A stretch of 64,000 nt of DNA from contig SNVD02011144.1 in NCBI GenBank assembly GCA_013180625.2, positions 186,001-250,000 on the forward strand, in the 5' to 3' direction. This DNA comes from Boswellia sacra. Taxonomy: Eukaryota; Streptophyta; Magnoliopsida; Sapindales; Burseraceae. Position numbers and translations under genes: made by a program. Under the pieces are notes generated by a model. That model saw nothing but the letters and a program-made list of their open reading frames with translations, ran no database searches and was not told the DNA's origin. Of the stretch, positions 12,501-24,100 are shown piece after piece. The stretch's first letter is position 1. Every line of letters starts with the position of its first letter.

Positions 12501-15343
12501 GGATAGATCAATTAGTTGATGCCACAGCTGGCCACCAATTGCTGAGCTTCATGGATGCTTATTCTGGTTATAACCAGATTCCCATGTATTCAAAGGATGA
12601 AGAAAAAACAGCCTTCATCACTGATAGAGGGTTGTACTGTTATCGGATGCTGCCTTTCGGATTGAAAAATGCTGGAGCGACTTATCAACGGTTGGTAAAC
12701 TCCATGTTTGCTCCTCTCCTAGGAAAGACGATGGAAGTTTATGTGGATGATATGCTCACCAAGAGCATGGACGCTAGATCCCACGTAGACGACCTCCGAA
12801 CAACTTTTGACATCCTCCGGAAGCATGATATGAAGCTGAATCCCACCAAATGTGCTTTTGGGGTATCCTCTGGGAAGTTCTTAGGATTTATTGTCACCCA
12901 AAGAGGGATAGAGGCCAATCTTGAGAAAATCCAAGCACTTATGCGACTGGAGTCTCCCAAAACTCCAAAGGATATCCAAGTCCTCACTGGACGAGTGGCT
13001 GCCTTAAATCGCTTTATTTCTAGGGTGACTGACAAATGTCACCCTTTCTTCAAAGCGTTAAGGAAGTGCAAGCAGTTTGAATGGACAAATAAGTGTGAGA
13101 AAGCTTTTCTACAGCTGAAGAAGTACTTAGGTTCTCCTCCTCTCCTCTCCAAACCAATTTTGAGGGAACCACTCTTTCTGTATCTAGCAGTCTCTGCATG
13201 TGCAGTGAGTGCAGCTCTTATCCGTGAAGATCAGGGAATCCAGAGGCCAGTTTATTATGTGAGTAAGGCCTTGTCGGATGTCGAGGGTAGATACCCTCCT
13301 ATGGAGAAGCTGGCTCTCGCCTTAGTTGTTGCGGCACGAAAGCTTTGCCCATATTTTCAAGCACATACTGTCATGGTCCCAACTGATCACCCTTTACGAC
13401 AGATACTCTATCGTCCAGAGCTTTCTGGAAGACTTGTCAAGTGGTCCATTGAGTTGGGAGAGTTTGACATACACTATGTTGCAAGACCATCAATCAAAGG
13501 GCAAGCAATCGCTGACTTCATTGCCGAATTTTCAAGCAGTATAGAAAAGAAGGATGAAGAGACCAGTACAGGGTCAAGTGATCGACCAATGTCCATGGGA
13601 ATCGATCCACAGAAGGCATGGATCTTGTTCGTAGATGGATCATCTAACAAGATTGGTAGTGGAACTGGCTTGATTCTGTCAACCCCGGATGGAGTAGAGG
13701 TGGTTGTGGCACTACGTTTCAATTTTAAAGCCACAAATAATGTCGCAGAGTATGAAGCTCTCCTTGGAGGACTTAGGCTGGCAGTTACCCTAGGGGTAGG
13801 AGAGATCGTCATCCACAGCGATTCCCAATTTGTGGTTAACCAAAACCGTGGAGACTATCAGGTAAAAGGCTCTACTATGATAGCTTACTTGGGTAGAGTT
13901 AACTCCCTTCTACGCGATTTTAAAGGTTTCGACATCGTAGGAGTCCCAAGGGTGGAGAATGCAAAGGCTGATAGTTTAGCCAGAATTGCTTCAGGAATAG
14001 ACCCCCTTCTACCGACCGCCTATCACATGGTCGTTCTAGAATCTCCAAGCATATCACAACATGAGCTTCCGCCAGAGAAAACAATGACCATAAACGGTAA
14101 CCCTTGCTGGATGGACCCTATCATAAAGTTCTTAGAAACGGGGGAACTTCCAGCTAACCGAAACGAAGCGATCAAGGTAAAGGGGAGAGCGTCAAGGTAC
14201 ACTATGGTAAATGGTGTTATTTACAAAAGAGGGTTCAGCCTTCCTCTTCTAAAATGTCTTCACCCAGAAGAAGCTGATTATGTTCTCAGGGAAATCCACG
14301 AAGGGATATGTGGTAACCATTCTGGTGGACGATCTCTAGCTCATAAGTGTATCAGGCAAGGATACTATTGGCCAACCATGAAAAATGATGCTAAAACATT
14401 TTCAACTAGGTGCAACAAGTGCCAAAAGTTTACCAACATTCCAAGGAAAGCTCTTGAGAACATGACTCCAATGACAGCCCCATGGCTGTTCGCCCAATGG
14501 GGACTAGACCTTATTGGACCTCTTCCAATGGGTAAAGGTCAAGTTAAATATGCTGTTGTGGCAATTGATTACTTCACTAAGTGGGCAGAAGCTGAACCCC
14601 TCGCATCGATTACTGAAAAGAAGACCACAGACTTCGTAAAGAAGTCATTTGTCTATAGGTTTGGTATCCCTCACACCATCATTACGGACAATGGCAAGCA
14701 ATTTGACAACTCCAACTTCAGGAACTTCTGTAAGGAGTTGAACATCTCTTTGTGCTTTTTATCTCCAGCTCATCCTCAAGCAAACGGTCAGGTGGAGGCT
14801 GTTAACAAAACAATTAAACACCTCCTCAAGACCAAATTAGATGCTAGGAAAGGTGCATGGCCAGAAGAGCTTCCACAAGTGCTTTGGGCATACCGAACCA
14901 CTGTCCATACAGCAACAGGAGCAACCCCATACTCCTTGGCGTTTGGCTCGAAAGCTGTCATACCTGTTGAAATTGGCCTTCCATCACCTCGTACCAAGGG
15001 ACATGACGAAGAGCTTAATCATAGAAGCCTTCAACTCAACCTGGATCTTCTTGAGGAGGAAAGGGATCTCACTAGTGTCAAGGTTACTGCTTACCAAGAG
15101 AGGGTTGCTCGATATTTCAACTCTAAAGTTAAGCGCTGATCTTTCCAAGAGGGAGACTTGGTTTTAAGACAAGTACTGCAAAGTATCCGAGATCCCACTG
15201 ATGGAGCATTGGGGCCCAACTAGGAGGGTCCGTATCAAGTCAAGGCAGTCATCCAACCAGGCACCTACAGACTGGTCACCATGGATGGGAGGTCGCTCTG
15301 TCATCCATGGAATATTGAGCATTTGAAGAAGTACTACCCGTAA
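9521..15343 (+). pseudogene. gag-pol: Element A gag-pol polyprotein, interrupted by six in-frame stops
   Basis: One reading frame of 1941 codons from ATG 9521 to TAA 15341. Stops inside it are at 9800 (TAG), 10634 (TGA), 11108 (TAG), 11408 (TGA), 15137 (TGA) and 15221 (TAG). Domains in order: gag with the retrotransposon capsid region (about 10380-10900), a zinc-knuckle-like CYFHQAHGHNTADC, aspartic protease with VLIDNGSSADI (about 11600), reverse transcriptase with YVDD (about 12740), first RNase H (about 13150-13480), second RNase H with FVDGSS, EYEAL and HSDSQ (about 13620-13970), integrase zinc finger HX-HX-CX2C (about 14300-14430), and integrase core with DLIGPLP, TDNG and an E in GQVEAVNK. 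A C-terminal domain ends HLKKYYP. Pol between 11411 and 15136 is fully open (1225 aa). Every stop can be explained by one transition in CAG, CGA or TGG. Confidence 0.9.
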
Positions 15344-15730
15344 TCTCTCTGTACGTGCAATAACTCCTTCCGGGAGCTTATGCATGTGTAACAACTCCCA
15401 TAGGGAGACCAATAAAGAGATTATCAATAAAGTGTTCAGTTCATTCAGAATTTTGTGATTGCACATCCTTAAAGCATATGTACGATCAGATTACAATAAG
15501 ATGGAAAGAGTAAAAGAATACAACACCAGAAAAAAAAAATTCTTAGAGTTTTTATTTCAAAATTGGTTGAGGAGTGCCATGCATATAGTCCAAGTAAGGA
15601 CAAACCTTACCTATAACATTGAACTGAAAGTAAAGACAATAAAAGGTAAAGTCAAGGCTTAGAAAGCAGCCTTGATATGATTATTCCCTACGAATAAGCA
15701 TCTACTTAGTTGAAAGAATTCCAACTATCT
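15344..15730. other. Spacer between pol and the antisense gene in element A
   Basis: A short spacer between the convergent ends of the gag-pol frame (plus) and the antisense gene (minus). AATAAAG at 15411 and 15426 on the plus strand could serve as polyadenylation signals for one reading direction. No coding content is seen. Confidence 0.4.
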
Positions 15731-17981
15731 CTAAGAAGTGGCCTCATCATCTCCTTCTTCGTCTGAAGAAGATGAGGTAGAGTCGCCTTGCTTGGCCTCC
15801 CAGGCTGCTGTGTCCAATGTCGACTCGTAATCCTCATCTTTAAGGATGAGGCGGTGGAATTGCTCAGGATCAGAGTTCGCTGTCGGGATAGACTCTGCCA
15901 CCAAGTTTAACTCTTCAGCTATGGGAAACTAATCAATCTCTGGGTAGCGGTCATGGAACCATCTACGCACCCCATTGACTCCATCAATATAGGAGCGTTC
16001 CATAGCTTGCTGGTAGATACGACCCCTACGGAAGCGAGCAACTGCTTTGTCAATCCTACTTTGCTCAGCAACAGCCCTCTCCCGTAGCTCTTGGCCAAAA
16101 TCATTGGCCCTTTTGTGCTGGATAGCTACCTCCTTCTTGACTTCGGACAAGTCTGCTTTCATTTTGCCCATCTGTTCCTTCATCTCTGCCATCTTTCTTT
16201 CCGTTTTAGTTAAGTTGTCGAGGCAGACTAGATACTTCACCTTCCAGTCGTCAACCTCAGAAGTGAGATGGTTAACTTTCTTGAGAAGGTTGGTGTTAGT
16301 AGACTCTCCTTGAGCTAAGGGTCCTGTCGCCTACGGAAAGAAAGGCAAAGAGAGGAAAAGAGATAAGGCATGACTTTCAAGAGTGTTAAAAAAAAAAAGA
16401 GAGAGAAAGGGTCTTAGTAAAACCCAACCTGAAGTATGATACCCATCCCGACAGTGATCGCGTCAAAGTATGTGAGTTTTACATTCTCTGGAAAGACATT
16501 GGTAGGCATAAGACGTGCAGCACTTTGAGACAATTCACGAAGGTAGTCTCCACATGTCGAGCCACTTTGAAAGCCTGTATTGTCAAAGGTAAAACGCTTA
16601 AGTAGTTGAGAGGCTGAGGGTAACTTGCTTCCAGTAGGCTTCGAGGCTACCACTTCATCCGCAAGCTGAACGGAGGTTGACCTGTCAGGAATCGGCTTTC
16701 GTATGGGAATCTCCTTGTGACCACTGGCTCTCCTCTTCGAAGGACCAAGAGATGGAGGACTTCTACTCCGTTTCTTCTGGGAAGGGTCAGGCCTGTCATG
16801 AGTGAAGGGCTTAAGAGGCATCTTGGCTTCAAGTTGAGCAAACTGCTTCTTGGTAGGATGTAAAGGAAATAGACCTGCGCAAAAATAAAACTGGTAAGGC
16901 AACAAGCACATGCTTGATGAAGTGAGGAAAGATCAAAAAGTAATGATCAAGCTTACCTTCTGGAGGAATTAGAAGTGATAAGCCAAGACGGACCAATTGC
17001 TCCCGATCAGTGAGGCTATTCACGTTCTTTGAGTCCACGGGTAGCTTGAGTACCACTTGCAAGTCGTCTCTTTCTTTCTGAGATAACAGCGGACGTTTGG
17101 TCCAAGGAGCTGCAATAAAAACAGAAAAGAATGTCAGTGGATCAAGAGTTTTCATAACAAAGATGGACAAGGTGTCATTATAATAGGATACCACAAAAAC
17201 CAAAACGCCTCCTGATCCTCAACTTCTCCCCCTTCGAATGAGCACCTTCTTGATACTTCCAACTGCCACCACACCAGAATTGTTTATACTTCCATTCTTT
17301 CACATGTGAGGGGATGCCAAAAAGGCGGTTGGGGTCATCCGTCTTCCCTCGCTGAGATATGTAATAGTAACCCGTTTTCTCTCCATTCGGTGGGTGAATG
17401 GCAAAAATGTACTTAACATGGTTGGTGGTAGGATCACCAAGGCCTGCGCTCCTGAATAAACTTTGAAAAGCTATCAGAAGTCTCCATCCATTGGCCGACA
17501 GTTGGGTAGGGGCAATGCCCATAGCATCGAGCATCCGACTAACATAATTATCAAAAGGCACCCGGAGACCAGCTCTCAATAACTCTAGGCTTAAACCGAT
17601 AACACCTCGTGGTGGCCTACTCCACCGATCACCTTTCCTTGGAAGAAATAGGATGACTGAAGCCGGGATAAGGAAATGGGCTCTATATATTTTTAATCGG
17701 TTGCCCGGGAGTTGATTATCAATATGGTCAGCCTCCCACCACTTTTCAACTTCAGGTTCACTATCTGAGGTAGCAGAGGACGACCAGTCGCTCTCCCCCT
17801 CAGTATCCACCACCTTGTGGTTAACAGAATTATGTCCTAGCTCACGATCTTGACCGAAGAAATTTTGGTAAAACTCATTTACTTCTTTACGGTTGGTTGC
17901 AGGATCCTCGTTCCTTGTAGACTGGGATTGATGACTCGATTCCCCCCGTAGTACTTTCACAGTGGTTTAAATTCTAGCCAT
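15731..17981 (-). pseudogene. Antisense spliced gene inside element A (plant retrotransposon additional ORF, Transposase_28-like)
   Basis: Four exons on the minus strand: 17192-17981, 16957-17109, 16429-16874 and 15731-16330. Introns are 82, 82 and 98 bp with GT-AG ends, and the phases (1, 1, 0) fit at every junction. Together they make 663 codons. The N-terminal half contains HFLIPASVILFLPRKGD, GLSLELLRAGLRVPFDNYV and ANGWRLLIAF, which resemble the family called putative gypsy-type transposon protein (PF04195). The middle is basic and Ser/Pro-rich. Exon 4 has a coiled coil rich in Lys and Glu, and an acidic Ser/Glu-rich end. Two in-frame stops break this copy: TAA at codon 5 after MARI and TAG at 15929-15931; both are one transition from Gln codons. 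The 3' end of exon 1 is the least certain boundary. Function is unknown. Confidence 0.72.
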
Positions 17982-18075
17982 CTGCATGGTTAAAGAGGAG
18001 TCATTAGTCATCAAACTAAGTCTACTAAGGAAGGGAAGAGATGAAAGAAAAGAAATGCTGGGGGACTGTATTGAA

Positions 18076-18305
18076 AGTTTTCAAAAATAGCTCTCGAAAA
18101 ATACTTTAAAAATTCACGAAAACACCCCCACGAATAAAAATTAAAGTTTCAAAATTCGCGAAAACACCCCCAATAAAAAACAAAGTTCCAAAATTTTGCA
18201 GGAACACCCCCGCACTAAAAAACGAAGCTTCAAAATTTTGCGGAAACACCCCTGTACTAATATATGAAGTTTTAAAAATTCGCAGAGAGGCCCCTACAGA
18301 TTAAT
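18076..18305. repeat. AT-rich tandem repeat, about 40-bp unit, five copies
   Basis: Diverged units share the pattern aaagtttcaaaattcgcgaa followed by aacacccc and an A-rich spacer. The unit is about 38-43 bp. It lies just upstream of the antisense gene start and is therefore in its presumed 5' region. Confidence 0.75.
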
Positions 18306-18339
18306 ATAACGCCTCACGTAGCCTGCATGCAAGGGCTGC

Positions 18340-18990
18340 GTGAGTTTTGGCCTTCGACAGCGTCATCGCCCGCCTCGCCTCGCCCAGCAGCTAGCTTCGC
18401 ACACAGCTGGCCTCTCCCTGCGCGCAGCACGCCTCGCATGCGCTCCTAGCAGCTCGCCCCGCGCGCAGCTCGCCTCGCGCACTCGCATGAGCGCCTCGCC
18501 TCGCCCAGCAGCTCGCCCCGCACGCAGCTGGCCTCTCCCTGTGCGCAGCACACCTCGCATGCACGCCCAGCAGCTTGCCCCGCGTGTAACTCGCCTCGCG
18601 CACTCGCATGAGCGCCTCGCCTGCTTCTTCCTTGCGCACCCAGCAGCTCGCCTTGCCCAGCAGCTCGCCCCGCACGCAGCTGGCCTCCCCCTGCGCGCAA
18701 CAAGCCTCGCATGTGCGCCCAGCAGCTCGCCCCGCGCGCAGCTCGCCTCTCGCACTCGCATGAGCGCCTCGCCAGCACGCCCAGGGCTTCGCCTGCACGC
18801 CCGGGACCTCGCGAGGTCAAGATCGCGCGCCCAAGGACTCGCCTGCATGCCCAGGGTCTCGCGAGGTCAGGCTCGCGCGCCCAGGGCCTCGCCTGCACGC
18901 CCAGGGCTTCGCCCGCACGCCCGGGGCATCGCGTGATCATGCTTGTGCGCCCAAGGCCTCGCCAGCGTCCTCGCAACCTCGCGAAGATGC
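18340..18990. repeat. GC-rich tandem repeat block in element A
   Basis: In strong contrast to the surroundings, this stretch is extremely rich in G and C. Three units of about 121-150 bp each contain cccagcagctcgccccgcac, a ctggcctctccctg segment, and end in cgcactcgcatgagcgcc (at about 18373, 18494 and 18616). A second set of about 50-70-bp units follows from 18770, built on tcgcctgcacgcccagggc and ctcgcgaggtca. Long open frames on both strands here are a by-product of high GC. Tandem repeats in the region after pol are known in Tat elements such as Retand. Confidence 0.85.
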
Positions 18991-19535
18991 TGCTCGCCCC
19001 TAGCAGCTCGCCCTCGCGAGCCTGCTGTGCACACCGCCCGCCCACATGAGCTTGCCCTCCCTCACACACTCTCGCTTTCCCTCCTTCACACCCGAACATA
19101 CACTCTTGTTTCTTCTTCTTTCACACACGAACGCGCAAGGGCAGAAACATGCAAACACTTGCATATTTTCACACAATCACATACACACACATAGGGCATA
19201 ATTCGTACAGAATTATTGCATTGATTTTACCTAATCCATGCATTCTGAAGTATAAGCAAGAAAGAAGTACTCACTTGTGGCGGCTGGAAAATTCTTGCTC
19301 GGATTGAAGAGTTCTGTTTGCTGGGGTCACTTGCACTACTTGCCTCCAGGGTGCTCTCCCCTATCTTTGAGTAAACCCTACTCCCCAGCACTTATCTCTT
19401 ATATGGGGCACCAATTTAGGGTTTAAGCCACACTAAGCATGCATGTGTAATGAATTACATCTTTGGGCCGGCCTCCTAGTACATTTAATTTATAGCCCAA
19501 AATAGTTAAATAGTCCCTACGCCGACCCCTTGGTC
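18991..19535. other. 3' untranslated region of element A
   Basis: A CT- and CA-rich stretch (about 19030-19195) followed by unique sequence up to the polypurine tract. It is part of the transposon. I see no gene. Confidence 0.5.
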
Positions 19536-19538
19536 GAC

Positions 19539-19557
19539 TTGGGCCTGGGGGGACTAC
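19539..19557 (+). promoter_or_regulatory. Polypurine tract of element A
   Basis: cttgggcctggggggactac lies directly before the 3' LTR. The G run is the likely plus-strand primer site. Confidence 0.6.
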
Positions 19558-19927
19558 TGTTATGGCCATAACAATATTGAGCCTCAATTATTTCTAATAC
19601 AGTAAGCCCATTACTAAAGCCCATTATTTGGGCATATTATCTGGGTCCCACAATGACCCATCCTGACTCCTATATAAACCCTCCGAATTATTACTCAAGG
19701 TATGCACACTTTTCTGAACTCATTCTCTCTCTAAATTTCCACTGCTTTTGAGAACTTCTCTCTCTAGAAAATTCTCCCAGAAAATTTCGGAGTGCCGGAA
19801 ACTGACTTGAGCGTCGGAGGGTTTTCGCCGACACCCCTGACTATTTTTCTTTGCTCGCAGGATTGGATCCGACGTACAATTCGAGCTACGACCCGCTTCC
19901 CGGCCGTCTGAAAATCGTGCATCAACA
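19558..19927 (+). repeat. 3' LTR of element A
   Basis: Same 370-bp length as the 5' LTR, about 95% identical by eye (about 19 differences, mostly transitions). It keeps the terminal palindrome and the TATA box (19671-19678). The target duplication TTAGG follows at 19928-19932. Confidence 0.93.
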
Positions 19928-19932
19928 TTAGG

Positions 19933-21158
19933 ATAAAGTTTTAGTTTCAAATAAGAAGTTATATTCTTTCTACATATTGCACGATTTATGTAAATTTTAT
20001 TATGAAATTCAAGTTTATATAAAATTTTTCAATTACCCATTAATTCGAAAAGAAATTCTCCAATATATTGAAAGAAATTTTCACATTTATAATTATAAGA
20101 ATTATAGGTACTCTCTATGAAAATGGTTGTTAAGTGTCAATAACAATTTTAGAAAATTAATTGATAATAACATTTCAACTTATGTTTCAGTTAGTTAACT
20201 GTTTTCTTTTGTCCTAAGTTTAGAAATGACTGCTCTCCTATTCAGTTTAACTACCCTTGCCAAATCTATTTCAATCACTTGGACAAAATTGAATTTTTGT
20301 TATTCTTGACCATCATAGTGCAACTTAATTTTTCATTAAAATTATAACACATATATTTATTTCAATCTAAGAGTTAAAAAATTTTATGTAGGACATTTAA
20401 AAATCCATTTTTGTAACTTTTGTCTCTCTCCATTATTAGATTTGATCTATTAAATTGATATAAATTAGAGTTAGAATTTTAAGTCAAATAATTAAATTAA
20501 AACATCCTAACTATATTTTATTGCTCCAAAAAACCATTAATTCAATGGGAGGTGAGAATTTTACATAATCATGAAAAGTAATATATAAAAATTTTCTTTA
20601 TAATATCATATTTGTATTAAACTTATTAAACTTGCACAAGTGGAGTGATTACAAACTTTAGAATAATAGCTTTGTTATAAGTTAAATTAAAAAAATAAAA
20701 AAATGAAAAGAATGTTGAAATAATATTTTATTTACTTTTATTAATAAAAAAGGGTAGATTTTAAATTAGTTTCATCCCCTAATACAAATTAAATAGGATT
20801 ACATGAATTATTTACTTTATCCAAAATAAAGCAGTATTATCAATTAATAATTATTTAATAAAATTAAAGAAAAGAAAAGGAGTTTTAAATTCAAAAACGA
20901 AACGAAAGGCACAGAACGTTTTTGTCCCAATTGAGTTTGATTGGAGTTCCCCGTCTGTCTGTGTCTGTTCCTCAACAAAATTCAAAAACCCTAAAAAACC
21001 CTTCCTTTTCATCCTAATTTCCCGACCAAAACATTTCAATCTTTGATTTTCCCAACTGGGTTTTGTTGTTTTTGGTCGGATTTCACGAGAAAGCAGATAA
21101 AAATTTGAGCTTGATTTTGTTTTTCTTTGCTTAAAGGGTTGTTGGATTTTGTTGAGAA
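19933..21158. other. Intergenic DNA and AGD14 promoter/5' UTR
   Basis: AT-rich sequence up to about 20870. The last 280 bases are less AT-rich and probably hold the AGD14 promoter and 5' UTR. No other gene is visible. Confidence 0.45.
20985..20994 (+). promoter_or_regulatory. Telo-box-like motif upstream of AGD14
   Basis: AAAACCCTAA matches the telo-box found near the transcription start of many plant housekeeping genes. It lies 165 bp before the ATG. Motif match only. Confidence 0.35.
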
Positions 21159-24100
21159 ATGTCAACTAGAAAGGAAGAAGAGAGGAATGAGAAGATTATA
21201 CGAGGCCTCATGAAGCTCCCTCCCAATCGCCGTTGTATTAACTGCAACAGCTTGGTATATATATTTATCGCTTTTTCTATCCAAATTTTGTTTCATATTC
21301 TTTTGTTTTCCTTTGTTGGGTGTTTGCAAAGTTTAGCTGAAAGGTTGTTGCTTGAGACTTGGGATTTCGGGGTATTGTGAATGTAGAGATATCATGAACA
21401 GAGAGGTCCTTCAGATGTTTTGAAGCGAAGGAGAGCTTGAAGCTTTTTCTCTTGACTTTGAAATATGCCATGTATATTTGTAAAAATGTTACACTGAAAT
21501 GGGTTTTTGAAATGATGTCTGGTGTGTTCATTTTTTCCTTATTTGGTTGTGGATGAGATCTTCTAGTAATACTTAAGTAAATTGTTAGTTTTTTCATTTT
21601 AAATTTGTTAATTATTGTTACTTTTTTGGGATCATATAGCATGAATGATATAAATACGTTTGAGGCTCTGTAACAAGTTTGAACCATGAAGGAGTACTTT
21701 TAGAGTTTAGATGTATCAGATTAAGTATGACTAGAATGTCATATGTAGAATGTGGTTTTGGTAACCCTATGATTAGAGGTAAAATTATGGTAAAAATTGA
21801 GAGGCAGCAAGCCGGAAGAGTTCTTATTTCCGTTATCTATGATTTGAGGATGCTACCTGTAAAAGTAGAGTTGAATTAAGTGTATAAGTGCAACCTAGTG
21901 CTATGTGGTTGTGGAATAACTCTCAAGTTGAATAAAAACATGTCACCAAACTACTATGAGGTTGATGTGCTTTATAGTAAATATTAGAAAATGTTGGGCA
22001 TTAAATATGGATTGCTGAAACAGGGATTTATTTAATTCGATATGTTTTGCTATCAGAAAAAAATATGAGAAGAAACGAATAAATTTGTAATTCCTGAGAA
22101 GGTGAGAGTTGGTACTTATTTAGGATATCTTGTTGAGAGATTTTGATGAAGAAGGTTTTGTCATACTGTAAAACCATGCTAAGATGTGCTTATGTGACAT
22201 TGACTTGATTTAAGTGGTAGGGACGTAATTGGTGGAGTAGACAAGAAAATACATAAAAGCAACTCTGAAATTTGGCATCTTACAGAGAATATTTCCTTTG
22301 AATAGGTTGAAGGGAGGAAAGGGATTCGTGTGACCAATCTGACTAATTCAGGGTTGAGAATTAGTTGATTTTATTTGAGTTGGTAAGTTGTCACAGGAAG
22401 GTTTTGTTTGAGGACTTTTTAGTTGCTTAATAAGCTAGCTGTGGAAATTTCATAAATGATTTTAAACTTGGGTTTTTGTTAGTTTAGAGACATGTAACAT
22501 TGAATTTTTTACTTAAATAAGCCTAATGTTATCATTTCCCTTAGTTTCAGATATGACATTCATTTAAGCTTTTTGTAATTGTTATTTCCTATTTTTTATT
22601 GCTTGGGAGTATGTGATAATTTACTGTCTAATTGTGCAGGGTCCTCAATATGTTTGTACCAACTTTTGGACGTTTGTTTGCATGACTTGCAGTGGGATAC
22701 AGTGAGTAATTTTATTTTATTTGATGGTTTATTAATTTTCTTTGTTATTTTAGTAATTTTTGCACGGGTGCTGGTGTTTTTAAATATGTTATTCTCATAT
22801 TATGGAATGGCATTAAAAAAAGAACTATATTATTTTTTTATTATTTCTAATATGATTTTATGATGTACAGTCGTGAGTTTACTCATCGTGTGAAGTCTGT
22901 GTCCATGGCTAAGTTTACCTCCCAAGAAGTCGAAGCACTTCAAAATGGTGGTAATCAGGTAAGAAGTGCTAAATACTGTTCCTCTTTGGCAAAACCGTGA
23001 TGCTTATTGTCAAGCTAATAAGATTTTCACAATTTCCAGCGTGCAAGGGAAACATATTTGAATGATTGGGACCCCCAAAGGCAAAGATTGCCTGATAGCA
23101 GGTGCAGGTTAAATAATTTGTTGCTCAAGGAGGCATGTAGGTGGCAAACATGTGATTTTTCTAACCATGTTTTCTTCTTGCAGCAAAGTTGATAAAGTCC
23201 GAGAGTTTATAAAGGCGGTATATGTTGATAAAAGATATGCTGGAGGAAAGACATCTGAGAAACCTCCGAAGAATACGCAGGCAATAAGATTTTAAACCAC
23301 CATCTACTTATCATTTTTTCTGAACTTTAGGGACAAGTATTTGTTTTAGCTGCTTTTTTCTTTTTTGGTTGTAATCATGAAGTGGAGAAAGTGACAAAGA
23401 TGTGGCAAACCTTTTTGAAACTTTTTTCTTTTCGGTCAGGGAATGAAGATACACAGCCTTAAAATGAGCTATATTACTTATTTGTTGTTTTGAAAAGAAT
23501 TTAAATGTTTTTCTTTTTTTGTAGATATTTGGAATGTTTTGAAAGACACTTCCAAATTCCTATATAAGAAAAAGAAAAGATCTTTTAAAGGAATTTTAAC
23601 AGCTTAACCATTTATGGCATTTTCCTTATGTTTCTTTTGGAATTATCTCACTGCAACCTAGAGTAAAACTGTTAGATGTGATATTCTTATGGCCAGGGCC
23701 TTGGAAGCCGTGAAGATGAGACTAGACGTGCCAGTTCTTATCATTCTTATTCTCAGAGTCCGCCTTATGATTACCAATATGAAGACAGGCGTTATGGAAA
23801 GCAACATGCTTCACTTACGAGGAAGCCTGGTTCAGATCGAGGCTACTATGTTGGAAAGATGTCCAGTTTTATCTATAGTCCTGGTCGGATGAGTGAACAA
23901 ATGTTTGAGGACAGGTTTGCAAATGAGGGCTCTGGTTCTAGGGTTTCTGACTACTCTGTGTCTAGTGGAGGTGATCCATTCAGATCTGGTGCAGAATCTC
24001 CTGGCTTTGAAAAGGATATTGGATTTAACAGCCCACCTAAGCCTTCGAGGGATATTTCATCCTCGACGGCAAACTTCAAGAGGGATTTAGAGGGGATTCC

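Larger units (their letters stand above)
9075..19927 (+). mobile_element. LTR retrotransposon A: Ty3/Gypsy, Tat type, with antisense gene
   Basis: Complete element of 10,853 bp. Both LTRs are 370 bp and are flanked by the perfect 5-bp target duplication TTAGG (9070-9074 and 19928-19932). Layout: LTR, primer site, gag-protease-RT-RNase H-second RNase H-integrase in one frame, then an antisense spliced gene, AT-rich and GC-rich tandem repeats, purine tract, LTR. The order with integrase last marks Ty3/Gypsy. The second, archaeal-type RNase H domain and the long region after pol mark the Tat group (Ogre/Retand/TatIV). I count about 19 differences between the LTRs, so the copy is fairly old. The polyprotein has six in-frame stops, so this copy is not autonomous. 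Confidence 0.93.

Noticed and set aside
18340..18990. CRISPR-like or satellite array
   Set aside because: Units are directly adjacent without spacers, and the block lies wholly within a retrotransposon of a plant genome.
18340..19099. Long overlapping open frames (up to 217 codons) on both strands
   Set aside because: They lie in the GC-rich tandem repeat; stop codons are rare there for compositional reasons, and the translations are Ala/Arg/Ser-rich repeats.
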